Of a stretch of 33,861 nt of DNA, positions 17,641-27,000 are shown piece after piece (the first letter of the stretch is position 1; each line of letters starts with the position of its first letter). The notes under the pieces were generated by a model, which worked only from the letters and a program-made list of their open reading frames with translations, was not told the DNA's origin and ran no database searches. A program made the translations under genes and the position numbers. This DNA comes from CAIKZJ01 sp964626015 (GTDB taxonomy: Bacteria > Bacteroidota > Ignavibacteria > Tepidaquicellales > Tepidaquicellaceae). The stretch lies in contig CAZVCC010000037.1 in NCBI GenBank assembly GCA_964626015.1, positions 1 to 33,861 of the forward strand, in the 5' to 3' direction.

Positions 17641-18666
17641 TTAGAATTGTTTTAAAAATCTTATATCATTTTCGTAGAACATTCTGATATCAGGGACACC
17701 ATGTCTAATCATAAGAGTCCTTTCAATACCCATTCCGAAAGCAAAACCTGTAAATTCTTCAGAGTTATAGCCAACATGCTCAAATACATTCGGGTCAACC
17801 ATACCACAACCAAGAATTTCAAGCCAACCTGTATACTTACAAATCCTGCAACCCTTTCCTTTACATAAATAGCATTCAACATCCATTTCGGCAGATGGTT
17901 CAGTGAAAGGGAAGTAACTTGGTCTTAGTCTTGTCTTTAGATCTTTGCCAAAAAATTCCTTAGCAAAGAAATCGAGGGTTCCTTTAAGTTCTCTGAATGT
18001 CACGTTTCTATCAACAAATAATCCCTCAACCTGATGAAACATAGACAAAGATCTTGCACTTATAGCTTCATTTCTGTAACATTTACCCGGAATAACTACT
18101 CTCAAAGGAGGTTTTTGTGATTTCATTATATGAACCTGAGCCGGTGATGTATGGGTTCTCAATAAGTATCTCTTTTCTTTTCCATCACTTTTCAGATAAA
18201 ATGTGTCTTGCATGTCACGTGAAGGATGGTAGTCTGGAGTATTCAGTGCATCAAAATTATGGTATTCGTCCTCAATTTCATAACCATCAGCAACTTTGAA
18301 TCCTATGCTCTTAAAAATATTAGTAATATCTTCCAAAGCTTGAGAAATCAGGTGTTTTGAACCAATGTTAAACGTTCTACCGGGCAAAGTATTATCTTTA
18401 TAACTTTCAGATTTTGATATGGAATTCTGTATTTGTTTATTCTTTTCGTCAAAAAGATTCTGAGCAATAGACTTAAGCTCGTTTAGTGCTTTACCGACTT
18501 CACCCTTCTGAGTTTTATCTACGTTCTTGAAATTCTCAAAAAGGTCGTTAATTAAACCTTTTCTGCTCAGATATTTCAGTCTAAAACTTTCGAGAGATTC
18601 AGAATCTATTATTTGCTTACCATATTCAGTAATATCTTTCTTAATATTTTTAATATTTTCTATCAT
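17641..18666 (-). CDS. pheS: Phenylalanyl-tRNA synthetase alpha subunit
   Basis: 341-residue catalytic subunit of the (alpha-beta)2 enzyme charging tRNA-Phe. An N-terminal coiled coil (1-90) binds tRNA. The class II core has DALNTPDYHPSRDMQDTFYL (139-158), CYRNEAISARS, MFHQVEG (209-215) and FGMGIER (310-316). A Cys4 cluster CYLCKGKGCRIC (Cys265, 268, 273, 276) sits before the GWLEILGCGMV motif, as in many bacterial PheS. The usual partner pheT does not follow; a cyclophilin gene does, so the beta subunit must be encoded elsewhere. Upstream, CTGACA and TATAAT spaced 15 bases apart may be a weak promoter. Confidence 0.97.
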   Translation of the reverse strand: MIENIKNIKKDITEYGKQIIDSESLESFRLKYLSRKGLINDLFENFKNVDKTQKGEVGKALNELKSIAQNLFDEKNKQIQNSISKSESYKDNTLPGRTFNIGSKHLISQALEDITNIFKSIGFKVADGYEIEDEYHNFDALNTPDYHPSRDMQDTFYLKSDGKEKRYLLRTHTSPAQVHIMKSQKPPLRVVIPGKCYRNEAISARSLSMFHQVEGLFVDRNVTFRELKGTLDFFAKEFFGKDLKTRLRPSYFPFTEPSAEMDVECYLCKGKGCRICKYTGWLEILGCGMVDPNVFEHVGYNSEEFTGFAFGMGIERTLMIRHGVPDIRMFYENDIRFLKQF

Positions 18667-18880
18667 ATTTTATTGTGTATCATGGAATTTAGTTGAATTA
18701 TTATAAAAATTATATGATAAAAGGATAATTGTCAGGAAATTTGAAGCATTGAATATATTAACACAAAAATTGCACGAATAAATTTAATTTAAGGGATATA
18801 TAGTATTGCACTTTTATTTTAGGAATGATAGATTATTTTGTTTCAAAGATTACCCGCAAAACAATAACTTGTTTAAAATA

Positions 18881-21800
18881 ATGAATTTATTGTCTGAAGA
18901 CATATCTCTTAACATTTATGAAGAAATTAATTCAGTTGTTAATGATAAATCATTACTTATTGATAAAGTTATTGCCTTAAAAAGGACTTATAAACGTATC
19001 TTTTCGGAATTAACGAATAAAGAAGATATATTTTTTTATGGTCTTCAAGCTCGTATAGAATATGTTTGCTCAGTTCACGGGCTTGATCAAACGGTTTGTG
19101 ATAGAATTAACAGAATAAGAAATTTTATTTACAGGGTAATCAATAAGAAAATTGAATTCAACAAAAGCGATTTGTTAGCGTTAATAAGTGAGCTATCATT
19201 ATTGACCTTTGAATTTTCTAATACTCCATTTCCTGACAATCTTGGAATAATTATTGAAAAACACACGCCCGTAATTAAACCAAAAGAAATTGAATCCACA
19301 GAAGAGTATTTGGATTCAATTAAATGTATTGTTTTAAATATATCGCCCGTTAATACAGAAGAAGCTGGAAAGGAATATTTTTCGCTGCTATGCGAGAGCA
19401 CAGACGAAGATTTTCGTTTCTCATTAAGGATATACAGTTTTCACTTTGATGATTTCAAGAAACTGTACAAAAATCTTAAACGGTATCAGACACTCAGGAT
19501 ACTGAGAATTAAGTCTTATATTAGAGAAAAACACTTATACACATCAACTAACACTTCACAAATAGTAATTGAACCTGATTTTCTGATAGAAGCATCAGAA
19601 ATAACAGAATGTTTTTCGGGTTACTCTTCAAATCCGAATATATACTTTATAAGAAAACTTATTCCACACATAATCGGTGAAGGCGCATTTAAAGGTACTT
19701 TAGTAAACGGATTGATGGATAAGCTTATACTAAATGCTGATATAAATCCTGCAAAGGCTTTATTGGAGCTCATTAAGGAGAACCCTCTGAAAGCATGTGC
19801 TATCGGGACAGAGGGAATAAATAATATAATTAACGAAGTACTTAGTGTTCATTATCCTAATCTTCTAAAAATATTTAAGGAAAGAAAGCACAGTCAGATA
19901 AAAATCGAACCTTCTTTTCTTTCGCCAGTATACGGACTAAGCGGAAGACTTGATGCGCTAATAATTCCCGGAAAGAATGCCGGACACAAGAATGTCTTTG
20001 AACTTAAGAGCGGCAAACCTCCGGCGAACAACAGCATTTGGCCAAACAACAAGATGCAGCTTGTTTGTTACAACCTACTGATGAAATCTACTTTCGGGAA
20101 TGACAGGAAGGGTACGACCTCTGTTCTTTATTCTTCGGCAAAGCAATCTCCATTTAGGGCTGTTGCAATAAGCCCTAATGATGAGAAAAAAGTTTTATCA
20201 ATACGAAACAGCATTGTTAACGAAATATTCAAACTTCAGGAAAATAAATTCGATATACTTTACAAATTTCTTCATGCGGACATAGGTGTAATACCTGTTT
20301 TCAGCAAGAACGATATAATTGAATTTTCTAATTTATTAAAGGAGGCAAACAGCCTTGAATCGAAATACTACCGTTATAATCTTTCGTTTGCATTAAGGGA
20401 ATTCATTTCTTCAAAAATAGGAAGCAATCGTTTCTCAGATTACAGCCGAAATGGCTTCTCGTCACTATGGCTTGACACAATAGAAGAAAAAGAAAGGGAT
20501 TACAATGTTATTAATAACTTAAAGTTAATTCAATATAAGATTGATGATACAATAGAATTTACGCTTCCGAGTTTAACCGAGCATAACTTCAGAGAGGGGG
20601 ATTTTATAATACTGTACAAGAAAACGAATGATGAGATCAATCCGTTAAGTACAGAATTATTCCGGGGAAAGATTAAATCCATAAGCAGTAATACAATTAC
20701 GGTAGAGCTTCATAACAAGCAACTTGACCATAGCTACTATTCATCGGGCAGTCTATGGATTATAGAACATGATGTGGTTGAGTCAAATGTTTGGGGAGCG
20801 ATACAATCTCTGTATGATTTTCTCAGAGCACCAAATACAAGAAAGGAACTTCTTCTTGGAGTAAGGGAGCCGCAGTTTGAGGAATTTAGTTATATAAATG
20901 ATGATAATCTGAGTGATGATCAGAATGATAGTATTAGAAAAGCTATACGTGCTAAAGACTACTTTCTGCTTCAAGGACCTCCCGGTTCCGGAAAAACATC
21001 TACAGCACTAATTAGCATGTTGAAAAATCTTGTAAAGATATATAAACCATTTGATAAAAAGATTGTAATACTTGCTTTTACAAACAGAGCCGTTGATGAA
21101 ATTTGCAATAAGCTGAATGATAATTGCATTAACTTTTTAAAGATCGGGGGTAAATCTGTCTCGGAAAGTTACGATATCAATTCATCATTAACGGTTAGAA
21201 ATCTTGATGAAATAAAGAGAATAATATCTGAAAAGGATGTATATGTTTCAACTGTCTCTTCATTTTATGGAAAGATGTATGACCTAAAAGAAATAGCAGA
21301 TCTGGATACAGTAATAGTCGACGAGGCTTCTCAGCTTACAGATTATACAATAGCAGGTATATTGTGCAATTTTAAAAAGTTTATAATGATAGGAGATCAG
21401 AACCAACTGCCAGCGGTTATTACACAAAGCAACGAAACATGTGAAGTTAAAGATATTGACCTAAACAATGCCGGGATACGGAACTTCGGTCAATCACTTT
21501 TTGAAAGGTTGTACCTAAGGTGTAAAGAAAAGGGATGGAACAACGCTTATGGTATGCTACAGACACACTACAGGCTTCACAAGGATATATCTGCATTAAT
21601 TAATAGTTTGTATTTAAATAAGTTAAGGACGGGTAGCGAACAACAGGTTTCAAAATTTACAATATTTAACACAAATTCCGAGGATGAGATAGAAAAACTT
21701 TTATCGAAATCGCGGCTGATTTTCATTGATTGCGATTATGAGAAAGCGACGAAAATAAATTTAAGTGAAGCAATCGCTGCGAACAAATTATTAGAAGCTA

Positions 21801-22204
21801 TAAAGAGAGTTTACGGAGAAGAATTTACTGAGAGTACGGTAGGGGTTGTAACACCATGGCGGGCGCAGATTGCTTTAATAAGAAAGCAGATTAAGGATGA
21901 GATCATAAGGGAAGCAGTAAATATTGATACTGTTGAGCGATTTCAGGGGTCGGAGCGCGATATAATAATAAACTCATTTGCGGTACATAATACGTACCAG
22001 CTTCGGAATCTTGAATCTTTCAACACAGAAGGTATAGACAGAAAACTACTTGTTTCGATATCAAGAGGCAGCAAACAACTGATAATACTCGGTAATAGCA
22101 AAGTTCTTGAAAAAGGAAGATATTACAAGAATATAATAGAACACATCAAAGAAGAGGGATTATTTATAAATCAAAGACAGCGAAAGAAAGTATTTGGAAC
22201 CTGA
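18881..22204 (+). CDS. Dna2-like nuclease-helicase (PD-(D/E)XK nuclease fused to SF1B helicase)
   Basis: Large protein of 1107 residues. The frame is open to a TTG at 18806, but the first in-frame ATG is 18881 and I prefer it. N-terminal 1-240 has no motif I know, with a beta-rich OB-like stretch (about 195-240). The nuclease domain (about 260-420) shows GLSGRLDAL (Asp358), FELKSGK (Glu374, Lys376) and QLVCYNLL (Gln393), the D...ExK...QxxxY order of Dna2/RecB nucleases. The helicase (about 675-1085) has Walker A GPPGSGKT (699-706), FTNRAVDEI, DEAS (814-817), GDQNQLPA, QTHYRLH, VVTPWRAQI, VERFQGSERD and VSISRG. The likely role is cutting and unwinding DNA flaps or ends during repair or replication. 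The iron-sulphur cysteines of eukaryotic Dna2/Cas4 are not evident. The gene stands alone. Confidence 0.88.
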   Translation: MNLLSEDISLNIYEEINSVVNDKSLLIDKVIALKRTYKRIFSELTNKEDIFFYGLQARIEYVCSVHGLDQTVCDRINRIRNFIYRVINKKIEFNKSDLLALISELSLLTFEFSNTPFPDNLGIIIEKHTPVIKPKEIESTEEYLDSIKCIVLNISPVNTEEAGKEYFSLLCESTDEDFRFSLRIYSFHFDDFKKLYKNLKRYQTLRILRIKSYIREKHLYTSTNTSQIVIEPDFLIEASEITECFSGYSSNPNIYFIRKLIPHIIGEGAFKGTLVNGLMDKLILNADINPAKALLELIKENPLKACAIGTEGINNIINEVLSVHYPNLLKIFKERKHSQIKIEPSFLSPVYGLSGRLDALIIPGKNAGHKNVFELKSGKPPANNSIWPNNKMQLVCYNLLMKSTFGNDRKGTTSVLYSSAKQSPFRAVAISPNDEKKVLSIRNSIVNEIFKLQENKFDILYKFLHADIGVIPVFSKNDIIEFSNLLKEANSLESKYYRYNLSFALREFISSKIGSNRFSDYSRNGFSSLWLDTIEEKERDYNVINNLKLIQYKIDDTIEFTLPSLTEHNFREGDFIILYKKTNDEINPLSTELFRGKIKSISSNTITVELHNKQLDHSYYSSGSLWIIEHDVVESNVWGAIQSLYDFLRAPNTRKELLLGVREPQFEEFSYINDDNLSDDQNDSIRKAIRAKDYFLLQGPPGSGKTSTALISMLKNLVKIYKPFDKKIVILAFTNRAVDEICNKLNDNCINFLKIGGKSVSESYDINSSLTVRNLDEIKRIISEKDVYVSTVSSFYGKMYDLKEIADLDTVIVDEASQLTDYTIAGILCNFKKFIMIGDQNQLPAVITQSNETCEVKDIDLNNAGIRNFGQSLFERLYLRCKEKGWNNAYGMLQTHYRLHKDISALINSLYLNKLRTGSEQQVSKFTIFNTNSEDEIEKLLSKSRLIFIDCDYEKATKINLSEAIAANKLLEAIKRVYGEEFTESTVGVVTPWRAQIALIRKQIKDEIIREAVNIDTVERFQGSERDIIINSFAVHNTYQLRNLESFNTEGIDRKLLVSISRGSKQLIILGNSKVLEKGRYYKNIIEHIKEEGLFINQRQRKKVFGT

Positions 22205-22306
22205 ATTAATATATCCTGGGATTAGAATTAAAGTTTTAATAAGAATTGTTTGTTTTCTGCTTATTTTTGTTTCTGAAATGATTATATTTAATGTTATTAT
22301 AAAAAT

Positions 22307-22379
22307 CGGGATGTGGCGCAGTTGGTAGCGCACCTCGCTTGGGACGAGGGGGCCGCTGGTTCGAGTCCAGTCATCCCGA
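22307..22379 (+). tRNA. tRNA-Pro (anticodon UGG)
   Basis: Full cloverleaf of 73 bases: acceptor CGGGATG / CATCCCG with discriminator A, D-arm GCGC/GCGC, anticodon stem CCTCG/CGAGG with loop CTTGGGA (anticodon TGG), T-arm GCTGG/CCAGT with loop TTCGAGT. CCA is not encoded. Confidence 0.97.
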
Positions 22380-22455
22380 CTATTCTACTACTAAAACCCA
22401 TATTTATCTAAAGAGCTTTTCAAATTTCTTACATTAACATTATTTCATAAAAGAA

Positions 22456-23133
22456 TTATTTCATCAAGTTAAATTCGAATGAGAATGAAGCAGAACATAG
22501 AGGTTTAGAATGCTCTGTATTCGAGAGAGCAAAAAACAACACTGCTTTTCTATACTTTTCAATGATTCTTTTATGATTTTTAAGAGGAAAAGAAACTTCA
22601 GACACTGTTGAAGCAGCTATTACATCAGGAACGACTGAACTGAGTGAGGTTGATGCTTTATTTATTTTACTGACCGGTTTTGACAATGAAATGACCAAGC
22701 AAGCATTGAATTTCTTACCAGAATAAATAGCAGAATCATCTGATAATGAAAAGCTAACGATTGCATTTGGAGCAGTAAGAACTGCATTCAGGTTGAGTAA
22801 ACCGAATCCATCAGGAGTAATAATACTCTGCTTTGAAATCTGATTATCCTGAACAAGTTTAATGTTTTCACTTATAATTTTATTATAACCACTCTTTGCA
22901 GTTTTACGAGACTTACTCCAAATGATACTTAGGTCAGGTATTTTGTTCACAGCGGAAGCAAATTTTAAGACAGCAGAGAACCGATTACGATTATTGACGC
23001 ATTCAGGAGATTTGCTAATTTTATTTGTGCCGATATGAGAAGCAATAAATACTTTCCCATCGACAATTCTAAACACGAGGTCTCCCACTTTACCGCTTGC
23101 TTTACCAAGAACAGTTTTAACAAGTCTTCCCAT
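22456..23133 (-). CDS. Uncharacterised protein, DUF6266-like
   Basis: 225 residues, no signal peptide, no membrane helix. The opening MGRLVKTVLGKASGKVGDLV, followed by FRIVDGKVFIASH and a basic stretch with NNRNRFSAVLKFASAVNKIP and WSKSRKTAKSGYNKII, resembles the DUF6266 family found in Bacteroidota, where MG...G.SGKVG is the hallmark. The second half (about 110-225) is rich in S, V and hydrophobic residues and reads as beta-structure (IVSFSLSDDSAIY, CLVISLSKP, VLFFALSN, FSFEFNLMK). The function of the family is not known to me, and the assignment is by eye. It is a single gene between tRNA-Pro and the 11-bp repeat array. Confidence 0.7.
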   Translation of the reverse strand: MGRLVKTVLGKASGKVGDLVFRIVDGKVFIASHIGTNKISKSPECVNNRNRFSAVLKFASAVNKIPDLSIIWSKSRKTAKSGYNKIISENIKLVQDNQISKQSIITPDGFGLLNLNAVLTAPNAIVSFSLSDDSAIYSGKKFNACLVISLSKPVSKINKASTSLSSVVPDVIAASTVSEVSFPLKNHKRIIEKYRKAVLFFALSNTEHSKPLCSASFSFEFNLMK

Positions 23134-23182
23134 ACACTTTTTTCCATAATAATAATCAAGTTATTACATTATTGCAACATAA

Positions 23183-23228
23183 TTATGCGCACTTTATGCG
23201 CACTTTATGCGCACTTTATGCGCACTTT
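23183..23228. repeat. Four tandem copies of an 11-bp repeat containing TGCGCA
   Basis: Unit ATGCGCACTTT repeated without interruption at 23185, 23196, 23207 and 23218, with two more matching bases on the left. Each unit holds the 6-bp palindrome TGCGCA. The 11-bp period is about one helical turn. It lies between the divergent DUF6266-like and helicase genes. Confidence 0.97.
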
Positions 23229-23308
23229 TAAGTATTTCATTTTTTAGTTTTGATTTAAAATCGAGCTTTTGAACTGTTAAAATAGAAAGGATTCTATATT
23301 TTGGAGTA

Positions 23309-25315
23309 ATGAAGTTTAACAAAGATATTGACATAAAAGCTGAAGTATTTGAATTTTTCAAAGAAGACGGTATTTTAAGGAATCATTTTCCTGAGTATGA
23401 ATACAGGGATTCACAATTAAAAATGGCGCTGAGTATTGCTGATACACTTGAGAACAAAAGGCATATTTTTGTTGAAGCACCGACCGGAATAGGCAAGAGT
23501 CTTGCGTATTTAGTACCAGCTATTTATTATGCTAAGAAGTACGGCAAAAAGGCTCTCATATCGACTAATACGATTAACTTACAGGAGCAGCTTATCAGTA
23601 AAGACATACCATTATTAAAGAGAATATTAAAATTTAAATTTGAGGCAACGATATTAAAAGGGAAATCGAATTATTTATGTCCGAACAGACTTCAGAAAGC
23701 TTATGAAAGTTCTAATGCTTTATTTGAGAATAATCAGATACAAACACTTGAGAAGATTCAGAGATGGGCACAACATACTAAAGACGGAACATTATCCGAT
23801 ATTAGTTTTGATATTGATAATGAGGTATGGCAGAGCGTTTGTGCAGAAGTACATATTTGCAATAATAAGACATGCGGAGATGTTGAACATACAGCATGCT
23901 TCTATCAGAAAGCAAAGCATAGAGTATTAAAAGCAGATGTAGTAATACTTAATCATTATTTATACTTCACACTTTTTGGTATAGCACCAGCTGAGCAATC
24001 AAACGGATATTTGTACGTAAATGATTTTGTAATATTTGACGAAGGTCATACGATGGAGGAAACAGCCTCAGAGATGCTTGTACCAAGGGTTTCGAGGGAT
24101 ATGCTGCGATTTCATCTTTTACGACTTTACAATGACAAAAAACGGAGGGGATTTTTAACAAAATTTCCAGCGTTACATATGCTTCCAATTGTGCAAAACC
24201 TTTTAGATATTAATCAAACATTTTTTTACGAGCTGAGGAGAAAAATATTCAGAAGAGAGTTTGATAAATATGATAAACTTGCCAAGAGAGTACGGGAAGA
24301 AGGATTAATAAAGAATCATCTGGAAACTGAGATTAAGAAACTAATAAAACATTTAAAGGATTTAAAGAAATTTGCCAAAGAGGATTTGATTGTTAATGAG
24401 ATATCAGATTATATTATTAAATTTGCTGGTATTAATGAGATTATAAACGATTTTATATTTTTAAAGAATAAGGAATATGTTTACTGGGTAGAGCTTTCCT
24501 CTCACAAGATAGAATCGAATATAACGCTATGTGCTTCACCTTTGAATATATCAGAATATTTGAGAAAATATTTATTTAAAGAGAATAATTCGGCAATAAT
24601 TACAAGTGCAACTTTAACAATTGATAACAGTTTCAATTACTACAAAAGCCGTTTAGGTGCTGAGGCGGCAGATGACATAAAATTACCGACACAGTTTGAT
24701 TTTTACAGACAAGTTAAAATAATAATACCGAATGACAGAAATTTAATACCTCAAAAAGAAACGAGTCCACAATACATAAATGCGTTAACTTTATGGATAG
24801 AAAAACTTACAGATATGACGAAGGGTAAAGCCCTTGTACTCTTCACAAACAGCATGCTAATGAAGACAGTAGGAAACAATTTAAGGGAAAATTTCGAAGC
24901 TAAGGGAATAGAATTGTTTATACAAGGTGAGGGATTATCGAGAAAAATATTAATTGAAAAATTCAGGAACAATATAGATTCGGTATTATTCGGGCTTGAC
25001 AGCTTCTGGCTTGGTGTTGATGTACCGGGAGAATCTTTAAGTAATTTAATTATCACAAAGCTACCCTTCACTGTTCCTGACCATCCTTTAATCCAAGCAA
25101 GAATGGAATACATTGATGCAAAAGGCGGAAACAGTTTCATGGAGTACTCGTTACCAGAGGCGATATTAAAATTTAAACAAGGTGCAGGAAGGCTAATACG
25201 CAACAAGACTGATGAGGGAATTATTGCAATCTTAGATAACAGAATACTTACAAAAACATACGGCAGGTATTTTTACAATGCACTTGAAGAATGTCCCGTA
25301 GAGATTATCACGTAG
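23309..25315 (+). CDS. DinG/Rad3-type ATP-dependent DNA helicase
   Basis: 668-residue superfamily 2 helicase of the XPD/DinG group. Walker A is APTGIGKS (57-64). Candidate iron-sulphur cysteines lie between motifs I and II (Cys124, 178, 184, 189, 197), giving the four ligands needed plus one spare. Motif II is DEGH (244-247; DEAH in many relatives). Further motifs: ITSATLT, GKALVLFTNS, GLDSFWLGVDVPGE, KLPFTVPDHP and QGAGRLIRN. No exonuclease domain precedes it, unlike Gram-positive DinG. Expected role: 5'-3' unwinding of R-loops, D-loops or G-quadruplexes. The ATG follows GGAG by only about 2-3 bases. The RsmB-type gene begins 59 bases later on the same strand. Confidence 0.92.
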   Translation: MKFNKDIDIKAEVFEFFKEDGILRNHFPEYEYRDSQLKMALSIADTLENKRHIFVEAPTGIGKSLAYLVPAIYYAKKYGKKALISTNTINLQEQLISKDIPLLKRILKFKFEATILKGKSNYLCPNRLQKAYESSNALFENNQIQTLEKIQRWAQHTKDGTLSDISFDIDNEVWQSVCAEVHICNNKTCGDVEHTACFYQKAKHRVLKADVVILNHYLYFTLFGIAPAEQSNGYLYVNDFVIFDEGHTMEETASEMLVPRVSRDMLRFHLLRLYNDKKRRGFLTKFPALHMLPIVQNLLDINQTFFYELRRKIFRREFDKYDKLAKRVREEGLIKNHLETEIKKLIKHLKDLKKFAKEDLIVNEISDYIIKFAGINEIINDFIFLKNKEYVYWVELSSHKIESNITLCASPLNISEYLRKYLFKENNSAIITSATLTIDNSFNYYKSRLGAEAADDIKLPTQFDFYRQVKIIIPNDRNLIPQKETSPQYINALTLWIEKLTDMTKGKALVLFTNSMLMKTVGNNLRENFEAKGIELFIQGEGLSRKILIEKFRNNIDSVLFGLDSFWLGVDVPGESLSNLIITKLPFTVPDHPLIQARMEYIDAKGGNSFMEYSLPEAILKFKQGAGRLIRNKTDEGIIAILDNRILTKTYGRYFYNALEECPVEIIT

Positions 25316-25374
25316 AAATTTCTCAGTTTACTAACAAACTGCATTTAATCTATAAAGCGATTTAAGTATCTTTT

Positions 25375-26937
25375 ATGATGAACGATAATAATAACAGTAA
25401 TAATACATCAGGCACCCATTCAGAAGATATGAACGGAGAGCTTAAGAAAGAGAATATTCCAGAAGAAACAATATTGACATCGTTAGATGACGAGCCATTG
25501 ACGAATGAAGAAGCGATTGATACAGTAACTCCGCTTGAGAATCCAGATCCAAACTTTCCATATTATCATAATGTAGATAAAAGAATTTTTAATAATGCCC
25601 GAGCTTTAGCGGTAAAGATTATTGTAAGATGTGAAAGGTCGGATGCGTATCTTGACAAACTAATTGACTTTGAGATAAGAAACAGCGAATTGAATGATCT
25701 TGACAAAGCCCTTCTGAACGAGCTTACACATGGAGTAATCCGCTGGCTAAGAAGACTTGACTGGTTTTTAAACGGTTTTTACAGGGGTCAATACGAGAAA
25801 TGCCTTTCCGACGTAAAAAATGCGATGAGGGTTGCATTATACCAAATACTCTTTTTAAACAAGATACCCTATTCTGCGGCAGTAAACGAGGCTGTGGAAT
25901 TCATAAAGAAACTCCGCGGAGATAAGCATGCGGGTGTTGTGAACGGACTATTAAGGACGATTATACGGACGCTTGATAACCTTGTATGGCCAACGAGAGA
26001 AATAGATGAAGTCAACTATCTTGGGATAATCCAGTCGCATCCGAACTGGATGGTGAGAAGATGGGTTAAGAGATTTGGTTTTGACGAGGCTGAAAAACTT
26101 TGCGAAGCAAACAACCAGAGACCGTCATTAACTTTAAGAGTTAACAAGAATAAAATTACGACAGAAGAGCTTGAGAAGTACCTTGAAAGCAAGAACATTC
26201 AGAGTAAAAGAGGAAAGTATCTTGATTACTTTTTAAAGGTAAGGATGATGTCGAAGATTTATAACGACGAATACTTTCAAAAGGGATTCTTCAACATACA
26301 GGATGAAAGTGCGGGATTGATGTCGGTGCTTCTGAATCCGAAGGAAGATGATTTAGTATTAGATGTATGTGCTGCGCCGGGAGGGAAAAGTTCACACATT
26401 TCGGAATTAATGATTGGACGGGGACGTATTTTATCGATTGATAAATACTTAACAAAGGTTGATATAATGAAGAAGAATTTTGAGAGGCTGGACATGAAGA
26501 ATGTTTTAGCGTTTCATGAAGATATTATGCAGCCAAAGACAGAGATGCTGAGGGAAAAGATAACAGGCAAGGTTGACAAAGTTTTAGTTGATGCACCGTG
26601 TACCGGGTTTGGAGTTATATCAAAGAAACCAGACATTAAATGGAAAAGGGAAACCGGGGATATATTAAAACTGCAGGAAATACAACTGGAAATTCTGGAA
26701 AGAGCTTCAGAATATGTAAAAGCAGGCGGTGCTATTGTATACAGCACTTGTACAACGGAGCCTGAGGAGAATGAGATTGTGATAGAAAAGTTTTTAGAAA
26801 AGCACAAAGACTTTGAAGTTGATAATGCACTTAATTACTTAAACGCAGAAGTTGTTAATGAGAAAGGATACGTTGAAGTGTTTCCTCACAGACATTTGAT
26901 TGACGGTGCATTCGGGGCAAGGCTTATCAGGAAATAG
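25375..26937 (+). CDS. rsmB: 16S rRNA m5C methyltransferase, RsmB family
   Basis: 520 residues; probably makes m5C967 in 16S rRNA. Residues 1-65 are an acidic, Asn/Glu-rich tail not usual for the family. An NusB-like RNA-binding domain follows (about 68-200, with LLNELTHGVIRWLRRLD and SAAVNEAVEF). The Rossmann methyltransferase domain (about 220-520) has the SAM motif LDVCAAPGGKSSH (329-341), VDAPCTGFG with Cys409, and YSTCTTEPEEN with Cys459. The two cysteines are 50 apart, as in E. coli RsmB (nucleophile and release cysteine). Two adjacent ATGs occur at 25375 and 25378. It ends at a strong terminator. Confidence 0.93.
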   Translation: MMNDNNNSNNTSGTHSEDMNGELKKENIPEETILTSLDDEPLTNEEAIDTVTPLENPDPNFPYYHNVDKRIFNNARALAVKIIVRCERSDAYLDKLIDFEIRNSELNDLDKALLNELTHGVIRWLRRLDWFLNGFYRGQYEKCLSDVKNAMRVALYQILFLNKIPYSAAVNEAVEFIKKLRGDKHAGVVNGLLRTIIRTLDNLVWPTREIDEVNYLGIIQSHPNWMVRRWVKRFGFDEAEKLCEANNQRPSLTLRVNKNKITTEELEKYLESKNIQSKRGKYLDYFLKVRMMSKIYNDEYFQKGFFNIQDESAGLMSVLLNPKEDDLVLDVCAAPGGKSSHISELMIGRGRILSIDKYLTKVDIMKKNFERLDMKNVLAFHEDIMQPKTEMLREKITGKVDKVLVDAPCTGFGVISKKPDIKWKRETGDILKLQEIQLEILERASEYVKAGGAIVYSTCTTEPEENEIVIEKFLEKHKDFEVDNALNYLNAEVVNEKGYVEVFPHRHLIDGAFGARLIRK

Positions 26938-26951
26938 TTTATCAGAAAAGC

Positions 26952-26982
26952 AAAAGCCCTTGCGATGCAAGGGCTTTTTTGT
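26952..26982. terminator. Strong hairpin terminator after rsmB, shared with the ompA-like gene
   Basis: Perfect 12-bp stem AAAAGCCCTTGC (26952-26963) / GCAAGGGCTTTT (26967-26978) with a 3-base loop and six T in a row on the plus strand. It lies between convergent genes and has an A run on the left, so it can work both ways. Confidence 0.92.
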
Positions 26983-27000
26983 TTATTTATTGTTTTATAA

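Noticed and set aside
18806..18880. TTG start adding 25 residues to the Dna2-like protein
   Set aside because: The extra segment shows no family features, the TTG lacks a ribosome site, and an ATG is available at 18881.
22307..23133. Integrated element using tRNA-Pro as attachment site
   Set aside because: No integrase and no repeat of the tRNA 3' end was found in the window.
23183..23228. CRISPR array
   Set aside because: The 11-bp units abut directly with no spacers, and no cas genes are present. The nuclease at 18881 is Dna2-like with a fused helicase, not a stand-alone Cas4.
23035..23247. Small protein coded across the 11-bp repeats on the plus strand
   Set aside because: It is antisense to the DUF6266-like gene, and its repetitive translation simply follows the repeat. 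There is no ribosome site or family resemblance.
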